Part shown: positions 9,560-18,415 of the stretch, piece by piece
Layout: every line of letters starts with the position of its first letter
Numbering within the stretch: position 1 is the stretch's first letter
Assembly (NCBI RefSeq): GCF_900176135.1
Contig: NZ_FWWW01000076.1
Location: 1-64,000 of the forward strand
DNA: 64,000 bases
Direction of reading: 5' to 3'
Source: Hymenobacter roseosalivarius DSM 11622
GTDB taxonomy: Bacteria; Bacteroidota; Bacteroidia; Cytophagales; Hymenobacteraceae
Translations under genes and position numbers: made by a program
Notes under the pieces: generated by a model
The model's input: the letters and a program-made list of their open reading frames with translations, nothing else
Database searches by the model: none
What the model was told of the DNA's origin: nothing

Positions 9560-10513
9560 TTAGCCCCCTACCAAGTGCCGGCGGGCCGCATCGGAGTCTT
9601 TGGCCAGTTGCACCTTCAACTCATCCAGGTCCGCGAACTTCTGCTCATCGCGCAGGCGGGCTATCAACTGTATGGTCAGCGGCTGGTCGTATATGTCGCC
9701 CGAAAAATCCAGCAGATGCACTTCAATGGTCTGCGCTAAATTGCCCCCCACGGTAGGTCTCACGCCGATATTGAGCATGCCCGGCTGCACGTCGCCGGCG
9801 GCAGTGGTAGCCAGTACGGCGTACACGCCGTGGGCGGGCACCAGCTTGGATGCCTCCGCCAGTTCCAGATTGGCGGTAGGAAAACCGATGGTACGGCCGA
9901 GCTGCTGACCGCGCACAACGTTGCCAGTCAGGGAGTAGGAATAGCCGAGGTGGCGGTTGGCGGTGGCAATGTCGCCGCTAAGCAGGGCGCGGCGGATGCG
10001 GGTGCTGCTTACGCCCACCGCGTCCACGTCTTCGCGCGGAATCTCTTCTACTTCCAACCCATAGCGGTCGGCGTGTTTGCTGAAGTATTCAAAGCCTCCT
10101 TCGCGGTTTTTGCCAAACCGGTGGTCATAACCAATCACCAGCTTTTTGGCGCCTACTGTGCGCAGCAGCAGCTGTTGAATATATTCCTCGGAGGTCAGCT
10201 GCGCGAACTCGCGGGTGAAGGGCACAATCAACAGGTAATCGACGCCAAACTGTTCGAGGCGCTCAATTCGCTCATCGAGCGTGGAGAGAAGCTGCAAATC
10301 GAGTGGCTCCGGGTGGGTGGGCGGCGGGTCGAGCACCATGCGCGGATGCGGCCAGTAGGTAATGACCACGGCGGGGCCGCCACTTTGCCGGGCCACTTCC
10401 AGCAAGCGTTGCAGAATTCTCTGGTGCCCGACGTGTACGCCATCGAAGGTTCCGCTTGTTACAACGGCTTGACCTAGAAACGGGAATTGCGCCGGGTCAC
10501 GGAAAACTTGCAT
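9560..10513 (-). CDS. ribF: Bifunctional riboflavin kinase / FAD synthetase
   Basis: Makes FMN from riboflavin and FAD from FMN in the cytoplasm. The N-terminal nucleotidyltransferase half (about 1-185) has GTFDGVHVGHQ, IGYDHRFGKNREG and the SSTRIR motif. The C-terminal flavokinase half (about 186-310) has GRTIGFPTANL. Length 317 is typical. It is the last gene of a leftward run ftsX, DUF3098, uppP, truB, ribF, with 28 bases after truB. That order recurs in many Bacteroidota. No FMN riboswitch is visible upstream, as expected for a gene inside an operon. Confidence 0.96.
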   Translation of the reverse strand: MQVFRDPAQFPFLGQAVVTSGTFDGVHVGHQRILQRLLEVARQSGGPAVVITYWPHPRMVLDPPPTHPEPLDLQLLSTLDERIERLEQFGVDYLLIVPFTREFAQLTSEEYIQQLLLRTVGAKKLVIGYDHRFGKNREGGFEYFSKHADRYGLEVEEIPREDVDAVGVSSTRIRRALLSGDIATANRHLGYSYSLTGNVVRGQQLGRTIGFPTANLELAEASKLVPAHGVYAVLATTAAGDVQPGMLNIGVRPTVGGNLAQTIEVHLLDFSGDIYDQPLTIQLIARLRDEQKFADLDELKVQLAKDSDAARRHLVGG

Positions 10514-10541
10514 CTGCTGGGGTGGCTAAATGACTGGAAAA

Positions 10542-11354
10542 CTATTCCTGGGGGGCTTTTTCGGCGGCGGCGGAGGCTGCCGCGGCGGTAGAAGCGTCGT
10601 AGTAAGCCAGACCCTGACGCACTGGCCGATGCCGTTCCCCGACTGGGCGCGGTGGCTTGGCTGGATCAGCTTCGGGGCGGGGCGGCCGCAGGGCTTCCAC
10701 ATCGGTTATGGTGAGGGCATTTGATAATGAGTACTCGCCAATACGAGTGCGGGCGAGCTGGGTAAGATGAGCGCCACAGCCCAGGGCCGCCCCAAAATCG
10801 CGGGCAAGGCTACGGATATAGGTGCCCTTGGAACACACCACCCGAAACTGAACATTGGGCAGGGCAATACTCATCAGCTCGAAAGCGGTAATGGTAATCT
10901 GCTTGCTCTTGATTTCGGCGGTATCGCCACGGCGGGCTACTTCGTAGGCTCGCTCGCCATTGATTTTTACCGCTGAAAATAGCGGCGGCGTCTGCTTTAT
11001 CAAGCCGATAAAAGGCGCGGTAGCCGCTTGCAAGTCGGCTTCGGTGAGGTGGGCGTAAGGTAGCTCGGCATCGACGGGCGTTTCCAGATCGAAGCTGGGC
11101 GTCGTCTGGCCAAGGCGGAAGGTGCCGGTGTACTCTTTTTCCTGCGCCTGAATAGCGTCGATTTCCTTGGTTTTCTTGCCGGTGCACAAAATGAGTAGGC
11201 CTGTCGCCAATGGGTCAAGCGTGCCGGCGTGGCCTACTTTCTTGATGCGCAGCATGTTTTTCACCTTGCGCACCACGTCAAATGATGTCCAGGTAAGAGG
11301 CTTATCCAGCAACAAAACCTCGCCGGCTTCAAAGTCAAATTCCTTCTGCTTCAT
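10542..11354 (-). CDS. truB: tRNA pseudouridine(55) synthase
   Basis: Isomerises U55 in the T-loop of tRNAs. The catalytic motif GHAGTLDPLATG is present with the nucleophilic Asp at residue 47, and the preceding LLLDKPLTWTSFDVV is the family N-terminus. The C-terminal third has no PUA domain signature; it ends in a low-complexity Pro/Arg then Ala-rich tail (about residues 225-270), longer than needed for catalysis. The start ATG overlaps the uppP stop by four bases (ATGA), so the two are translationally coupled. Confidence 0.96.
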   Translation of the reverse strand: MKQKEFDFEAGEVLLLDKPLTWTSFDVVRKVKNMLRIKKVGHAGTLDPLATGLLILCTGKKTKEIDAIQAQEKEYTGTFRLGQTTPSFDLETPVDAELPYAHLTEADLQAATAPFIGLIKQTPPLFSAVKINGERAYEVARRGDTAEIKSKQITITAFELMSIALPNVQFRVVCSKGTYIRSLARDFGAALGCGAHLTQLARTRIGEYSLSNALTITDVEALRPPRPEADPAKPPRPVGERHRPVRQGLAYYDASTAAAASAAAEKAPQE

Positions 11355-12139
11355 ATCAATTGCAGATCAATACCCAACCCTATCATCAGCAGAATAATAA
11401 CTCCGATAACGATGCGATACATGCCGAAGGACCGGAAACCGAAGCGCGATACGAAATTTACAAACGAATTAACTGCCAACAACGCCACCACGAATGCCAC
11501 CACATTACCAAACGCCAGCACTTGCAAATCGCCGGGCTGCAGCGGCGTGATTTTGTAGGCTTTATACAGCTGATACGCAGTAATAACAAACATGGTGGGC
11601 ACGGCCAGCAGAAACGAAAAGTCGGCGGCGGAACGGCGGTCGAAGCCCTGGCTAAGACCACCTACGATGGTGGCCGCCGAGCGCGACACGCCTGGAATCA
11701 AAGCGATGCACTGAAACAAGCCGATTTTGAACGCCTGCTTAATGTTGGGCGTGGTCACTTGCTTGCGCTCCCCATCAAACCACTTATCAACGAACAGCAG
11801 AATAATGCCCCCCAGGACCAAGGAAACGGCTACCACCGTCACGCTTTTCAGCAATTCCGTGATTACGTCTTTCAGCACAAAGCCCAGAATACCAAATGGA
11901 ATGAAGGCCACGGCCAGCTTCAGGTAAAAATCAAAGCTCTGCAGAAAGCGCCGCCAGTACAGCGCCACCACCGACAGAATAGCCCCAAACTGAATGGAAG
12001 TAATGTAGACTTCCGTAAACGGTGCCTGCCCGATACCGAGCAGATTGGCCACGATAATCATGTGGCCGGTGCTGGATACCGGTAAAAACTCCGTCAGACC
12101 CTCCACAATAGCGAGGATCAGCGCATGCCAATAATTCAT
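11351..12139 (-). CDS. uppP: Undecaprenyl-diphosphatase
   Basis: Integral membrane enzyme that recycles undecaprenyl diphosphate, the carrier lipid of peptidoglycan and surface glycans; high dosage gives bacitracin resistance in other bacteria. The two catalytic motifs are visible: EGLTEFLPVSSTGH at residues 13-26 and PGVSRSAAT near 145-155, with eight or so hydrophobic helices. 262 residues is typical. It starts immediately after the DUF3098 stop and overlaps truB by four bases, so the genes are clearly co-transcribed. Confidence 0.96.
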   Translation of the reverse strand: MNYWHALILAIVEGLTEFLPVSSTGHMIIVANLLGIGQAPFTEVYITSIQFGAILSVVALYWRRFLQSFDFYLKLAVAFIPFGILGFVLKDVITELLKSVTVVAVSLVLGGIILLFVDKWFDGERKQVTTPNIKQAFKIGLFQCIALIPGVSRSAATIVGGLSQGFDRRSAADFSFLLAVPTMFVITAYQLYKAYKITPLQPGDLQVLAFGNVVAFVVALLAVNSFVNFVSRFGFRSFGMYRIVIGVIILLMIGLGIDLQLI

Positions 12140-12466
12140 CTAAGAACGCTTGTAAGTAGGGCGCGCCGCCGGGGTCGGGGCCGCTGGTGCTGAAGAGACG
12201 CTGGCAACCGAAGCTGCCTCCACGGATGTAGCCTCAGCGGGAGTTGAAATTTGCCCCCCAGGCTTGGCCATAATGGCAAAAAACTCAATTATGAACCCAA
12301 TAACCAATAAAATGGGGCCGAGTGTGATGCCCAGAAACCCAAGGCCGTAGTCCGCTGTATCGAGGGTCATGGTGATAAACCCTGCTACCAACACGGCTAG
12401 GCCTATAAACATGAGTCGGTAATTGCGTGGCCCGAAAGCGAAGTGGGGAGAGGGGCGTTGTTCCAT
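12140..12466 (-). CDS. DUF3098 membrane protein
   Basis: About 108 residues with two transmembrane helices: LMFIGLAVLVAGFITMTL, then ITLGPILLVIGFIIEFFAIM. The segment FAFGPRNYRLMFIGL is the hallmark of DUF3098, a small Bacteroidota protein nearly always placed between ftsX and uppP. Its job is unknown; position suggests a link to division or carrier-lipid recycling. I chose the ATG at 12466 because family members start shortly before the FAFG motif; another ATG at 12475 and a TTG at 12487 are possible. The C-terminal 40 residues are an Ala/Ser/Thr/Pro-rich cytoplasmic tail. Confidence 0.85.
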   Translation of the reverse strand: MEQRPSPHFAFGPRNYRLMFIGLAVLVAGFITMTLDTADYGLGFLGITLGPILLVIGFIIEFFAIMAKPGGQISTPAEATSVEAASVASVSSAPAAPTPAARPTYKRS

Positions 12467-12526
12467 GGAATACATAGGAGGTTTCAAGCTATGTATTCGG
12501 CACAGCTTGATAGAAGTGAATTAATG

Positions 12527-13426
12527 TTAATACAAATCGTCGAGCGACATGCCCAGGTACTTACGCACGGCGCGGTAGGAGCTGAAAAAGCCGATGACGC
12601 AGCCCAATACGACCATTAGCACGAGTAAAGCACCGATCAAGCGCTCATCGAGCAAAAGCCGAAGCTCATCTACTTGCAAGTACGCGTATTGCTGCAGCGC
12701 CAGCAAAATAAGAGCCGCCAACGTGCCACTAACAAAGCCTTGCCACGTAGCCCGCCGCAAAAATGGGCGTTGAATAAAGAAGGAAGTGGCCCCTACTAGC
12801 TGCATGCTCCGAATCAGGAAGCGCTGGGAGAAAAGGGCCAACTTAATGGTATTGTTAATAAGGATCGTCACGACAAGCGTGAGGACCACGGCAAAGCCGA
12901 GAAGCACCAGGCTGAGCTTGCGTACATTCTGGTTGATGCTGGTAATCAGGCTCTGCACGTATTGTACCTCGTGTACGCCACTTTCGGTCCGTAGCTCCTG
13001 CTCTATTTGGCGTAGGTTGAGCGAATCGGTGTATTCGGAATTGATGCGCAGGATATACGCATCACGCAATGGATTATCGCCCAGAAACTGCTGGAAATCC
13101 TCGCCGGTTTGCTCGATGAACTGCCGGGCGCCTTCTTCTTTGGACAGGAAGCGCACTTGAGGCTGCCGGTCGCGGAAAGCAATAAAGGGCTTGCTGGAAA
13201 AGGCTTGCTGCAAGCGCAGGAGTTGCGCTTCGGGCAGGTCGCGGTCCAGATAAACCTGCATTTCCAGATTCTCTTTCACTAGGTTGGAAAGCTTGTGGGC
13301 GTGAACCAGGAGCAGTCCAAAAAGCCCGATAACCAGCAAGGCCAGCGTGATACTAAACACGACCATCGTGTGCGGGTAATTACCCAGCTTTTTCTTACGA
13401 GTGGACGAACGGGGAGGGGAAGCCAT
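12527..13426 (-). CDS. ftsX: Cell division protein FtsX
   Basis: Membrane subunit that, with FtsE, couples ATP hydrolysis in the cytoplasm to peptidoglycan hydrolase activation at the septum. Topology is correct: one helix at about 21-42, an extracytoplasmic domain (50-165) with NLEMQVYLDRDLPEAQ and FLSKEEGARQFIEQTGEDF, then three C-terminal helices around 170-195, 226-249 and 263-286. It ends with the usual GMSLDDLY. FtsE is not adjacent, which is normal in this phylum. A TAnnTTTG element lies only four bases before the ATG (see promoter at 13431). First gene of the run down to ribF. Confidence 0.94.
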   Translation of the reverse strand: MASPPRSSTRKKKLGNYPHTMVVFSITLALLVIGLFGLLLVHAHKLSNLVKENLEMQVYLDRDLPEAQLLRLQQAFSSKPFIAFRDRQPQVRFLSKEEGARQFIEQTGEDFQQFLGDNPLRDAYILRINSEYTDSLNLRQIEQELRTESGVHEVQYVQSLITSINQNVRKLSLVLLGFAVVLTLVVTILINNTIKLALFSQRFLIRSMQLVGATSFFIQRPFLRRATWQGFVSGTLAALILLALQQYAYLQVDELRLLLDERLIGALLVLMVVLGCVIGFFSSYRAVRKYLGMSLDDLY

Positions 13427-13430
13427 GCCG

Positions 13431-13438
13431 CAAAGGTA
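13431..13438 (-). promoter_or_regulatory. Candidate -7 element of ftsX (TACCTTTG)
   Basis: Read on the minus strand, TACCTTTG is an exact match to the Bacteroidota -7 consensus TAnnTTTG. It ends four bases before the ftsX ATG. If used, transcription would start at or within a base or two of the start codon, giving a leaderless or nearly leaderless mRNA. A -33 TTG is present but 23 bases away, slightly too far. Prediction only. Confidence 0.45.
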
Positions 13439-13511
13439 GGAGTAGCAATTAGCAATGAACGCAATTGCCAGATTTGAATTAGAAAAATGCCCCCCAACGA
13501 CGGTTTAGGCG

Positions 13512-13537
13512 GTCATGCTTGGCGACCTGAGCATGAC
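13512..13537. repeat. Short palindrome after tamB
   Basis: GTCATGCT and AGCATGAC flank a 10-base loop (TGGCGACCTG). It starts about ten bases past the tamB stop on the minus strand. There is no T run, so it is a REP-like hairpin and at most a weak terminator. Confidence 0.6.
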
Positions 13538-13547
13538 AGAACCCCAA

Positions 13548-16500
13548 TCACATAATGGTGCGCGGATCGTCATCTACGACGAGGGCTTCGCGGGCTTTGC
13601 GGGCGGCTTCGTCGCGGCGGCGCACGCGCTTACGCGCAAAAAGCTCCTGTATCGAATCAAATTGCTCGGTGTGGAGCAAGCTGACGGCGGCGCGGGGCTG
13701 ATTGATGGTTTCCAGGTCGCGGGGCGTAGTTTGGTAGCGCAAGCGAGCCCGAAAACGGCCATCAGCTTGGAGATAATACTCTAGGCTCAGGTCGCCCAGC
13801 AGGGAGGTTTGGGCCGTAGCATCAATATCGGAGCCGGGAACGGTGCCCAGGTTCGTCGTATTACTAAAGCCGCCTTCGCGGGTTACGCGCAGCCGGCCAT
13901 TCAGAAAGCTGTAGCTCAGGCGCACCTGCAACGCCCGGAGCTGGTCTTCTGAAAGCCCGTTGAGGTTAAAGTCAATCTCCAGGTTCTGATCGATCTGGGA
14001 AGTGAGCAGACCTAGCTGTGTCGACAGGACCTGCCCCAAACTATTTCCAATAGTGTTATTGCTGCCACTCAGCGAAAGCTGCGCGAAAGAACCGGGAGGC
14101 GACAGTTGCTTGAACACGAGTAAGCTGAATACTTGACGATTCAACTCCTGCTCATCGTTGCGTAGCGAGTTCGTAAACGAAGCCAAATCGCCCTCCAAGG
14201 CGGAAGGTGCGTCATTAAACTCCAGCCCCAGCTGAATGGCCGGCAACAACAGCGGACCCGTCAGATTCATCACGGCCGTAACGGGCACCACCGCGCCCGC
14301 GCTAGGAGTAGTCGTGCCCAGCACCGGCGCCAAAGAGGTGCGCTGGGTGTAGGCGGCTGTTACGTTCATCTGGCCATCCAGCGGATTGCCGTTCCAGGAA
14401 ATGGTGCCGCCGGGCCGCACCACAAATTCCTTGTTGATCAGGCCCTGCAAGGTGAAATTATAAGCCCCCCGCACGATTTCAATCTGCCCGTACATATTGA
14501 ATTCGCCGCGAGTATCTACGTTTAGGCGCAATTGCCCCACGGCCGTACCACGAATTACGTCGCCGGTGCTTTCGTCGAGGATAATCTCCACGTAAGCATC
14601 CTCGGTCACCGTCAGGTTGAAGTTGAGCTGCAAACCCGATAGATCCACGCGGCCAGCAGCGGCTGCTACGATGGGCACGGTAGACGTGGTATCGGTGGGC
14701 AGATTGCGGTTTACAAACTTAATGTAGCTGGCTTGCTGGGCTTTGGCCGCATTATCAAGGGGAAGAGAAACCCGGGTGCCGGCCTCGCTGCGTGCCGTGA
14801 CGTTCACGGTCAGATTATCGACCGGGCCAAACACGCGCGCCTCGCCCGTTCCGTAGGCCCGACCGAAGTATAGCTCGTTTTCCTTGCGGGTGGTATTGAG
14901 CAGCTGGAGCTTGCGGAAGTCGGCCCTCAGATTAAGCACCATATTCTGAAAGCCCTGATGTCGAATATCCCCGTCGAGCGTACCGGTATTGCCGAACACG
15001 TCCCGCAGGGTTACCTCCCGGAAAAGAATACGGTCCTCGCGGAAGGAAATGCGGTCGGTGAAGCGGTAGGTGGTGCCCAGATAAATAAACTTGAAACGGC
15101 CGTTACTCACGTCGACATCGCCCACGAGGTTGGGGGCACCTAGCGGGCCAGTCAGCCGCAGTCGACCCACGGCCGTGCCGCGCATATTGTCGAAGAGCGT
15201 ATTTAGCAGGGGCTCGGCTATTTTCACCGGCGCACTGTCGAGCACGGCCGTCAGGTCGAGCTGGCGTATGGGCTCGCGCGGCGCCACGGTGCCCGTCACC
15301 GTAAGCACGCGCTGCTGGCTGTTCATTACATCTAGGTTGACGCCTAGCTTGCTGGTGGTATTATCCCAGTCGCTGCTGCCGGTGACGTTACCGATCAGGA
15401 TATCATCAAACCGCAGCGAGTCAACGGCCAGCGAGCTGTTCACAACCAGGGCTCCAAACACGCCGCTCACGGTTCCCTGCGCGTTGGCTACGCCCGTAAT
15501 ATTTTGCTTGGTGAGGGAGCTGAGCGTAGCCAGCTCCAGGTTCTGGACGGCCAGCTGCAAGGTTTTGGCCGGATCAGTGGAAATAAAGCCCTGCGCGCTC
15601 ACTTGTTGGGTGCCATTGGATAAGGTCAGGCTGCGAATGTCAATCTCTTTGCCAGCATTGGAGATAAGAATTACGTTTTCCGGTGCCAGTGTCCAGTCCT
15701 TCCCCAATAGGTTGACGCCCGACTGCCGAAATACCACTTGCACGGCCTGCGGCAGAAAAGCTATTGAGCCATTAATAGCCCCCCGATTCGTGGTGCCGGT
15801 TTGGGTCAGAGAAGTCGAAAAATTAATCTTATCCTGATCCCAGACGCCTTCCACGTAGAAGTTCTCCGTCTGATTCAGCAGAGGAAGTTTTTGTTTTTCA
15901 GAGGTGATATTAGCCTGCGCAAGGATTTCAGGCTGATAGGGCAGCTTGGAGGTGAGTAGGTCCAGCGACGTATTCACGGCCCGAATGCTATCGTAGCGCA
16001 GGCTGTCAAATTGCCCGGCGAGCGTGAAAATAGAAGTAGGACCATTGCGAAAGGAGCCGTCCACCCGTGAGTAGTCGGATATCTCCAGCTTTGGTACGAA
16101 TAGCTGAATAACGGGATTAGCACGCTTCAGATAGAGATCTAAGTCGATAGCGTACTCGGAAATTGCCCCCTGGCGCTTGCGACGGTAATAGTTGGCGGTT
16201 TCAATGTCGTTGCTTTCGAAGTTGAGTTGATATTCCTGGATGAGCGTTTGTACGTCGCGGGCTACGGTGGTGAAGTCGAAATCGCCGTTGGCCGTCAGGT
16301 TCAATACTTCAGAGCGCACGGCCACGCTGCGCTGCCCGCCCTGGCGCTGGCTTACTATATCGAGAGTGTCGATGGCCACGTTGCGGCCGGCGTAGCCCAC
16401 TTTGGTTTCGCGCAGAATAATGCGGCCGATCAGATCATCGAGCTTTAATCCCTGAAAACGTAGATCAGCGTTGGTGGCAATGGTAACGGCCTGGTCGGTA

Positions 16501-18113
16501 AGGCCGAGGGCGCGCAGATCGGCGCGGCGTATCTGGGCGCGGAGGTCGAAGGCTTGGCGGCTTTTGTTCAGGTCCACACGGCCGTCGGCGGCTATTTGCA
16601 GAGCGGGGTCGTTGATGGCTAGCTTGCCCTCGAAGGTTTCGCGGCTGAACTGGCCGTTGGTAGTGATGTTGCGGAAGCGGTAGCCGTTCAACCAGATGCT
16701 TTGCACCGTTGCATTGGCCCGCAAACGGGCACCGGCTGGCGTGAAGCCTACGCCTTCTACACGGCCGCTGAAGGCAATGTCGCGCACGGTGTTTTGGTCG
16801 CCCAGAAACTTGCCCAGCTGGAAGCCCGTGGTTTTCACCTGGCCCTCATAAGTGGAATAGCGAGGGTCAGTTTTGAACTTGATATTTACGTCCGACACCA
16901 CGTTGCCGAGGGCCGTGTTGAAGGAGCCGTTGGCCACGAAGTCGTTGTAGAATCCCAGAAATTGCCCCTTGAGGCGCACAGTGCCGAGGCGCTGCACGTA
17001 GGCCCAGCCCTTGGCAGGCACGTACTTACGAATGTCGCGCCCATCTATTACGGAGGGTTGCAGGCGCATTTCCACGAAGCTTTCCTTCAGATTGGGCAGC
17101 CCTTCCACATTAATATTGCCCACAATGTGCGTGTTCTGGCCATAACGCACATCGAGGTTGCGGGTCGTGAAATTGGTAACGTACCCTTTAGCCTCGCCCG
17201 AAAGCAGCACCGTTTCATTCAGGTTGCGGAGTTGGGGGGCAAAATGCGCGATATCGTCGGAAATAAGCCGCGTGGGGCCCAGCCGCGCCGTTACGCGCAC
17301 CGAGTCGTTGAAGTGCGTGAAGTTGAGAAAACGCTTGTAGTCGAAGCGGACGTAATCCTTGAGGTAGCTGCGGCCCACGCGCAGGTCGGTGTTGGCAAAC
17401 TCCCAGAAGGTGGGCGCGAAGGTCATGTCAGTGTCCCAGTGCTGCACGCGGGTCTTGGAGGGCGTTTCGATGGCGCGCATATCGCGGATGCGGGCGGCAA
17501 TGGTGTCGCCATTCATCTGAATACCCGAAAAATCGGCGTAGATGCTGTCAACCCGCACGTGGGCGTAATCGATGCCGTATTCCGTGCGCGGCTGGTTCTG
17601 GCGTTCCAGCACGAAGCGGCCATTACGCAGGCCGAGGCTTTTGATCTGAAAATCGAAGAGCTTGGTAACTTTGGTGGTGTCGGTGGGGCCAATGAGGCGG
17701 CGCACGGCGGTCAGAAACTGGCTCAGGTTGGTAGAGTCAGGCGCGTCGGCGTACGTAACCAGGGCAAAGCGCGGCTCATTCAGCACCAGCTGGCCTATAT
17801 GCAGGCGGCGCAGATTCAGTACAGAGAACAGCTCAATATTGGCCTCGGCCTGCCCAATGTGAAACAGCTCGCCCCCGCGTCGGTCCAGTACCTGTACATT
17901 CTGGAGCAGCACCCGCGAGAACGGCCGAACATCTACCCGCCCGATACTCACGCGCTGCCCCAGCTTATCCGACAGAAAAGTGGCCGCCCGCTGCGCTACC
18001 CTTGTTTGTACGCTTGGCACCCGTAAAGCCACCAATACCACGCCCACGGCCAGCACCACGAGCAGGAGCAGGCCCAGCAGGATTCGGAGCAGTACGGAGA
18101 TGAAACGGGGCAC
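13548..18113 (-). CDS. tamB: TamB-type translocation/assembly module protein
   Basis: Very long (about 1,520 residues) inner-membrane-anchored periplasmic protein of the AsmA/TamB superfamily, thought to bridge the two membranes and carry phospholipids or assist outer-membrane protein insertion. It starts with a single helix (RILLGLLLLVVLAVGVVLVALRV, shown in part), followed by the typical VQTRVAQRAATFLSDKLG and GRVDVRPFSRVLLQNV. The C-terminal TamB domain (about the last 350 residues) contains YRFTDRISFREDRILFREV and long beta-strand repeats. The GTG at 18113 is preferred; the open frame runs 30 codons further to a TTG but encodes no plausible signal there. tamA is not adjacent. Divergent tsaD is a conserved neighbour in this phylum. 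Confidence 0.93.
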   Translation of the reverse strand: MPRFISVLLRILLGLLLLVVLAVGVVLVALRVPSVQTRVAQRAATFLSDKLGQRVSIGRVDVRPFSRVLLQNVQVLDRRGGELFHIGQAEANIELFSVLNLRRLHIGQLVLNEPRFALVTYADAPDSTNLSQFLTAVRRLIGPTDTTKVTKLFDFQIKSLGLRNGRFVLERQNQPRTEYGIDYAHVRVDSIYADFSGIQMNGDTIAARIRDMRAIETPSKTRVQHWDTDMTFAPTFWEFANTDLRVGRSYLKDYVRFDYKRFLNFTHFNDSVRVTARLGPTRLISDDIAHFAPQLRNLNETVLLSGEAKGYVTNFTTRNLDVRYGQNTHIVGNINVEGLPNLKESFVEMRLQPSVIDGRDIRKYVPAKGWAYVQRLGTVRLKGQFLGFYNDFVANGSFNTALGNVVSDVNIKFKTDPRYSTYEGQVKTTGFQLGKFLGDQNTVRDIAFSGRVEGVGFTPAGARLRANATVQSIWLNGYRFRNITTNGQFSRETFEGKLAINDPALQIAADGRVDLNKSRQAFDLRAQIRRADLRALGLTDQAVTIATNADLRFQGLKLDDLIGRIILRETKVGYAGRNVAIDTLDIVSQRQGGQRSVAVRSEVLNLTANGDFDFTTVARDVQTLIQEYQLNFESNDIETANYYRRKRQGAISEYAIDLDLYLKRANPVIQLFVPKLEISDYSRVDGSFRNGPTSIFTLAGQFDSLRYDSIRAVNTSLDLLTSKLPYQPEILAQANITSEKQKLPLLNQTENFYVEGVWDQDKINFSTSLTQTGTTNRGAINGSIAFLPQAVQVVFRQSGVNLLGKDWTLAPENVILISNAGKEIDIRSLTLSNGTQQVSAQGFISTDPAKTLQLAVQNLELATLSSLTKQNITGVANAQGTVSGVFGALVVNSSLAVDSLRFDDILIGNVTGSSDWDNTTSKLGVNLDVMNSQQRVLTVTGTVAPREPIRQLDLTAVLDSAPVKIAEPLLNTLFDNMRGTAVGRLRLTGPLGAPNLVGDVDVSNGRFKFIYLGTTYRFTDRISFREDRILFREVTLRDVFGNTGTLDGDIRHQGFQNMVLNLRADFRKLQLLNTTRKENELYFGRAYGTGEARVFGPVDNLTVNVTARSEAGTRVSLPLDNAAKAQQASYIKFVNRNLPTDTTSTVPIVAAAAGRVDLSGLQLNFNLTVTEDAYVEIILDESTGDVIRGTAVGQLRLNVDTRGEFNMYGQIEIVRGAYNFTLQGLINKEFVVRPGGTISWNGNPLDGQMNVTAAYTQRTSLAPVLGTTTPSAGAVVPVTAVMNLTGPLLLPAIQLGLEFNDAPSALEGDLASFTNSLRNDEQELNRQVFSLLVFKQLSPPGSFAQLSLSGSNNTIGNSLGQVLSTQLGLLTSQIDQNLEIDFNLNGLSEDQLRALQVRLSYSFLNGRLRVTREGGFSNTTNLGTVPGSDIDATAQTSLLGDLSLEYYLQADGRFRARLRYQTTPRDLETINQPRAAVSLLHTEQFDSIQELFARKRVRRRDEAARKAREALVVDDDPRTIM

Positions 18114-18415
18114 GGAGCGCGAATAGAGAGGAATGGAACAACGAAGATGCTGCTTTTCGCTCAACCGTTGGCTGGCACCGCTGGCAGCCGCAGTCAGGGA
18201 CAAAACTCTCTTTTGTCTTGCTAAAAGCCAGACGGTTGAGAAAAGCTAGACTTGAATACGGGTCAGACCATTTAACGAGCCGGAGGTTTAGTCATTTAAA
18301 CGACCTTTGTCATGAAATATGCGGCCAGGAACAAAAGTAACGCTCCCAGCCACTTCTATTTTCAACGCTTGTACTTTTTGCTCATCGCTTTCATGGTGCT
18401 GGCTTTCCACATCTT

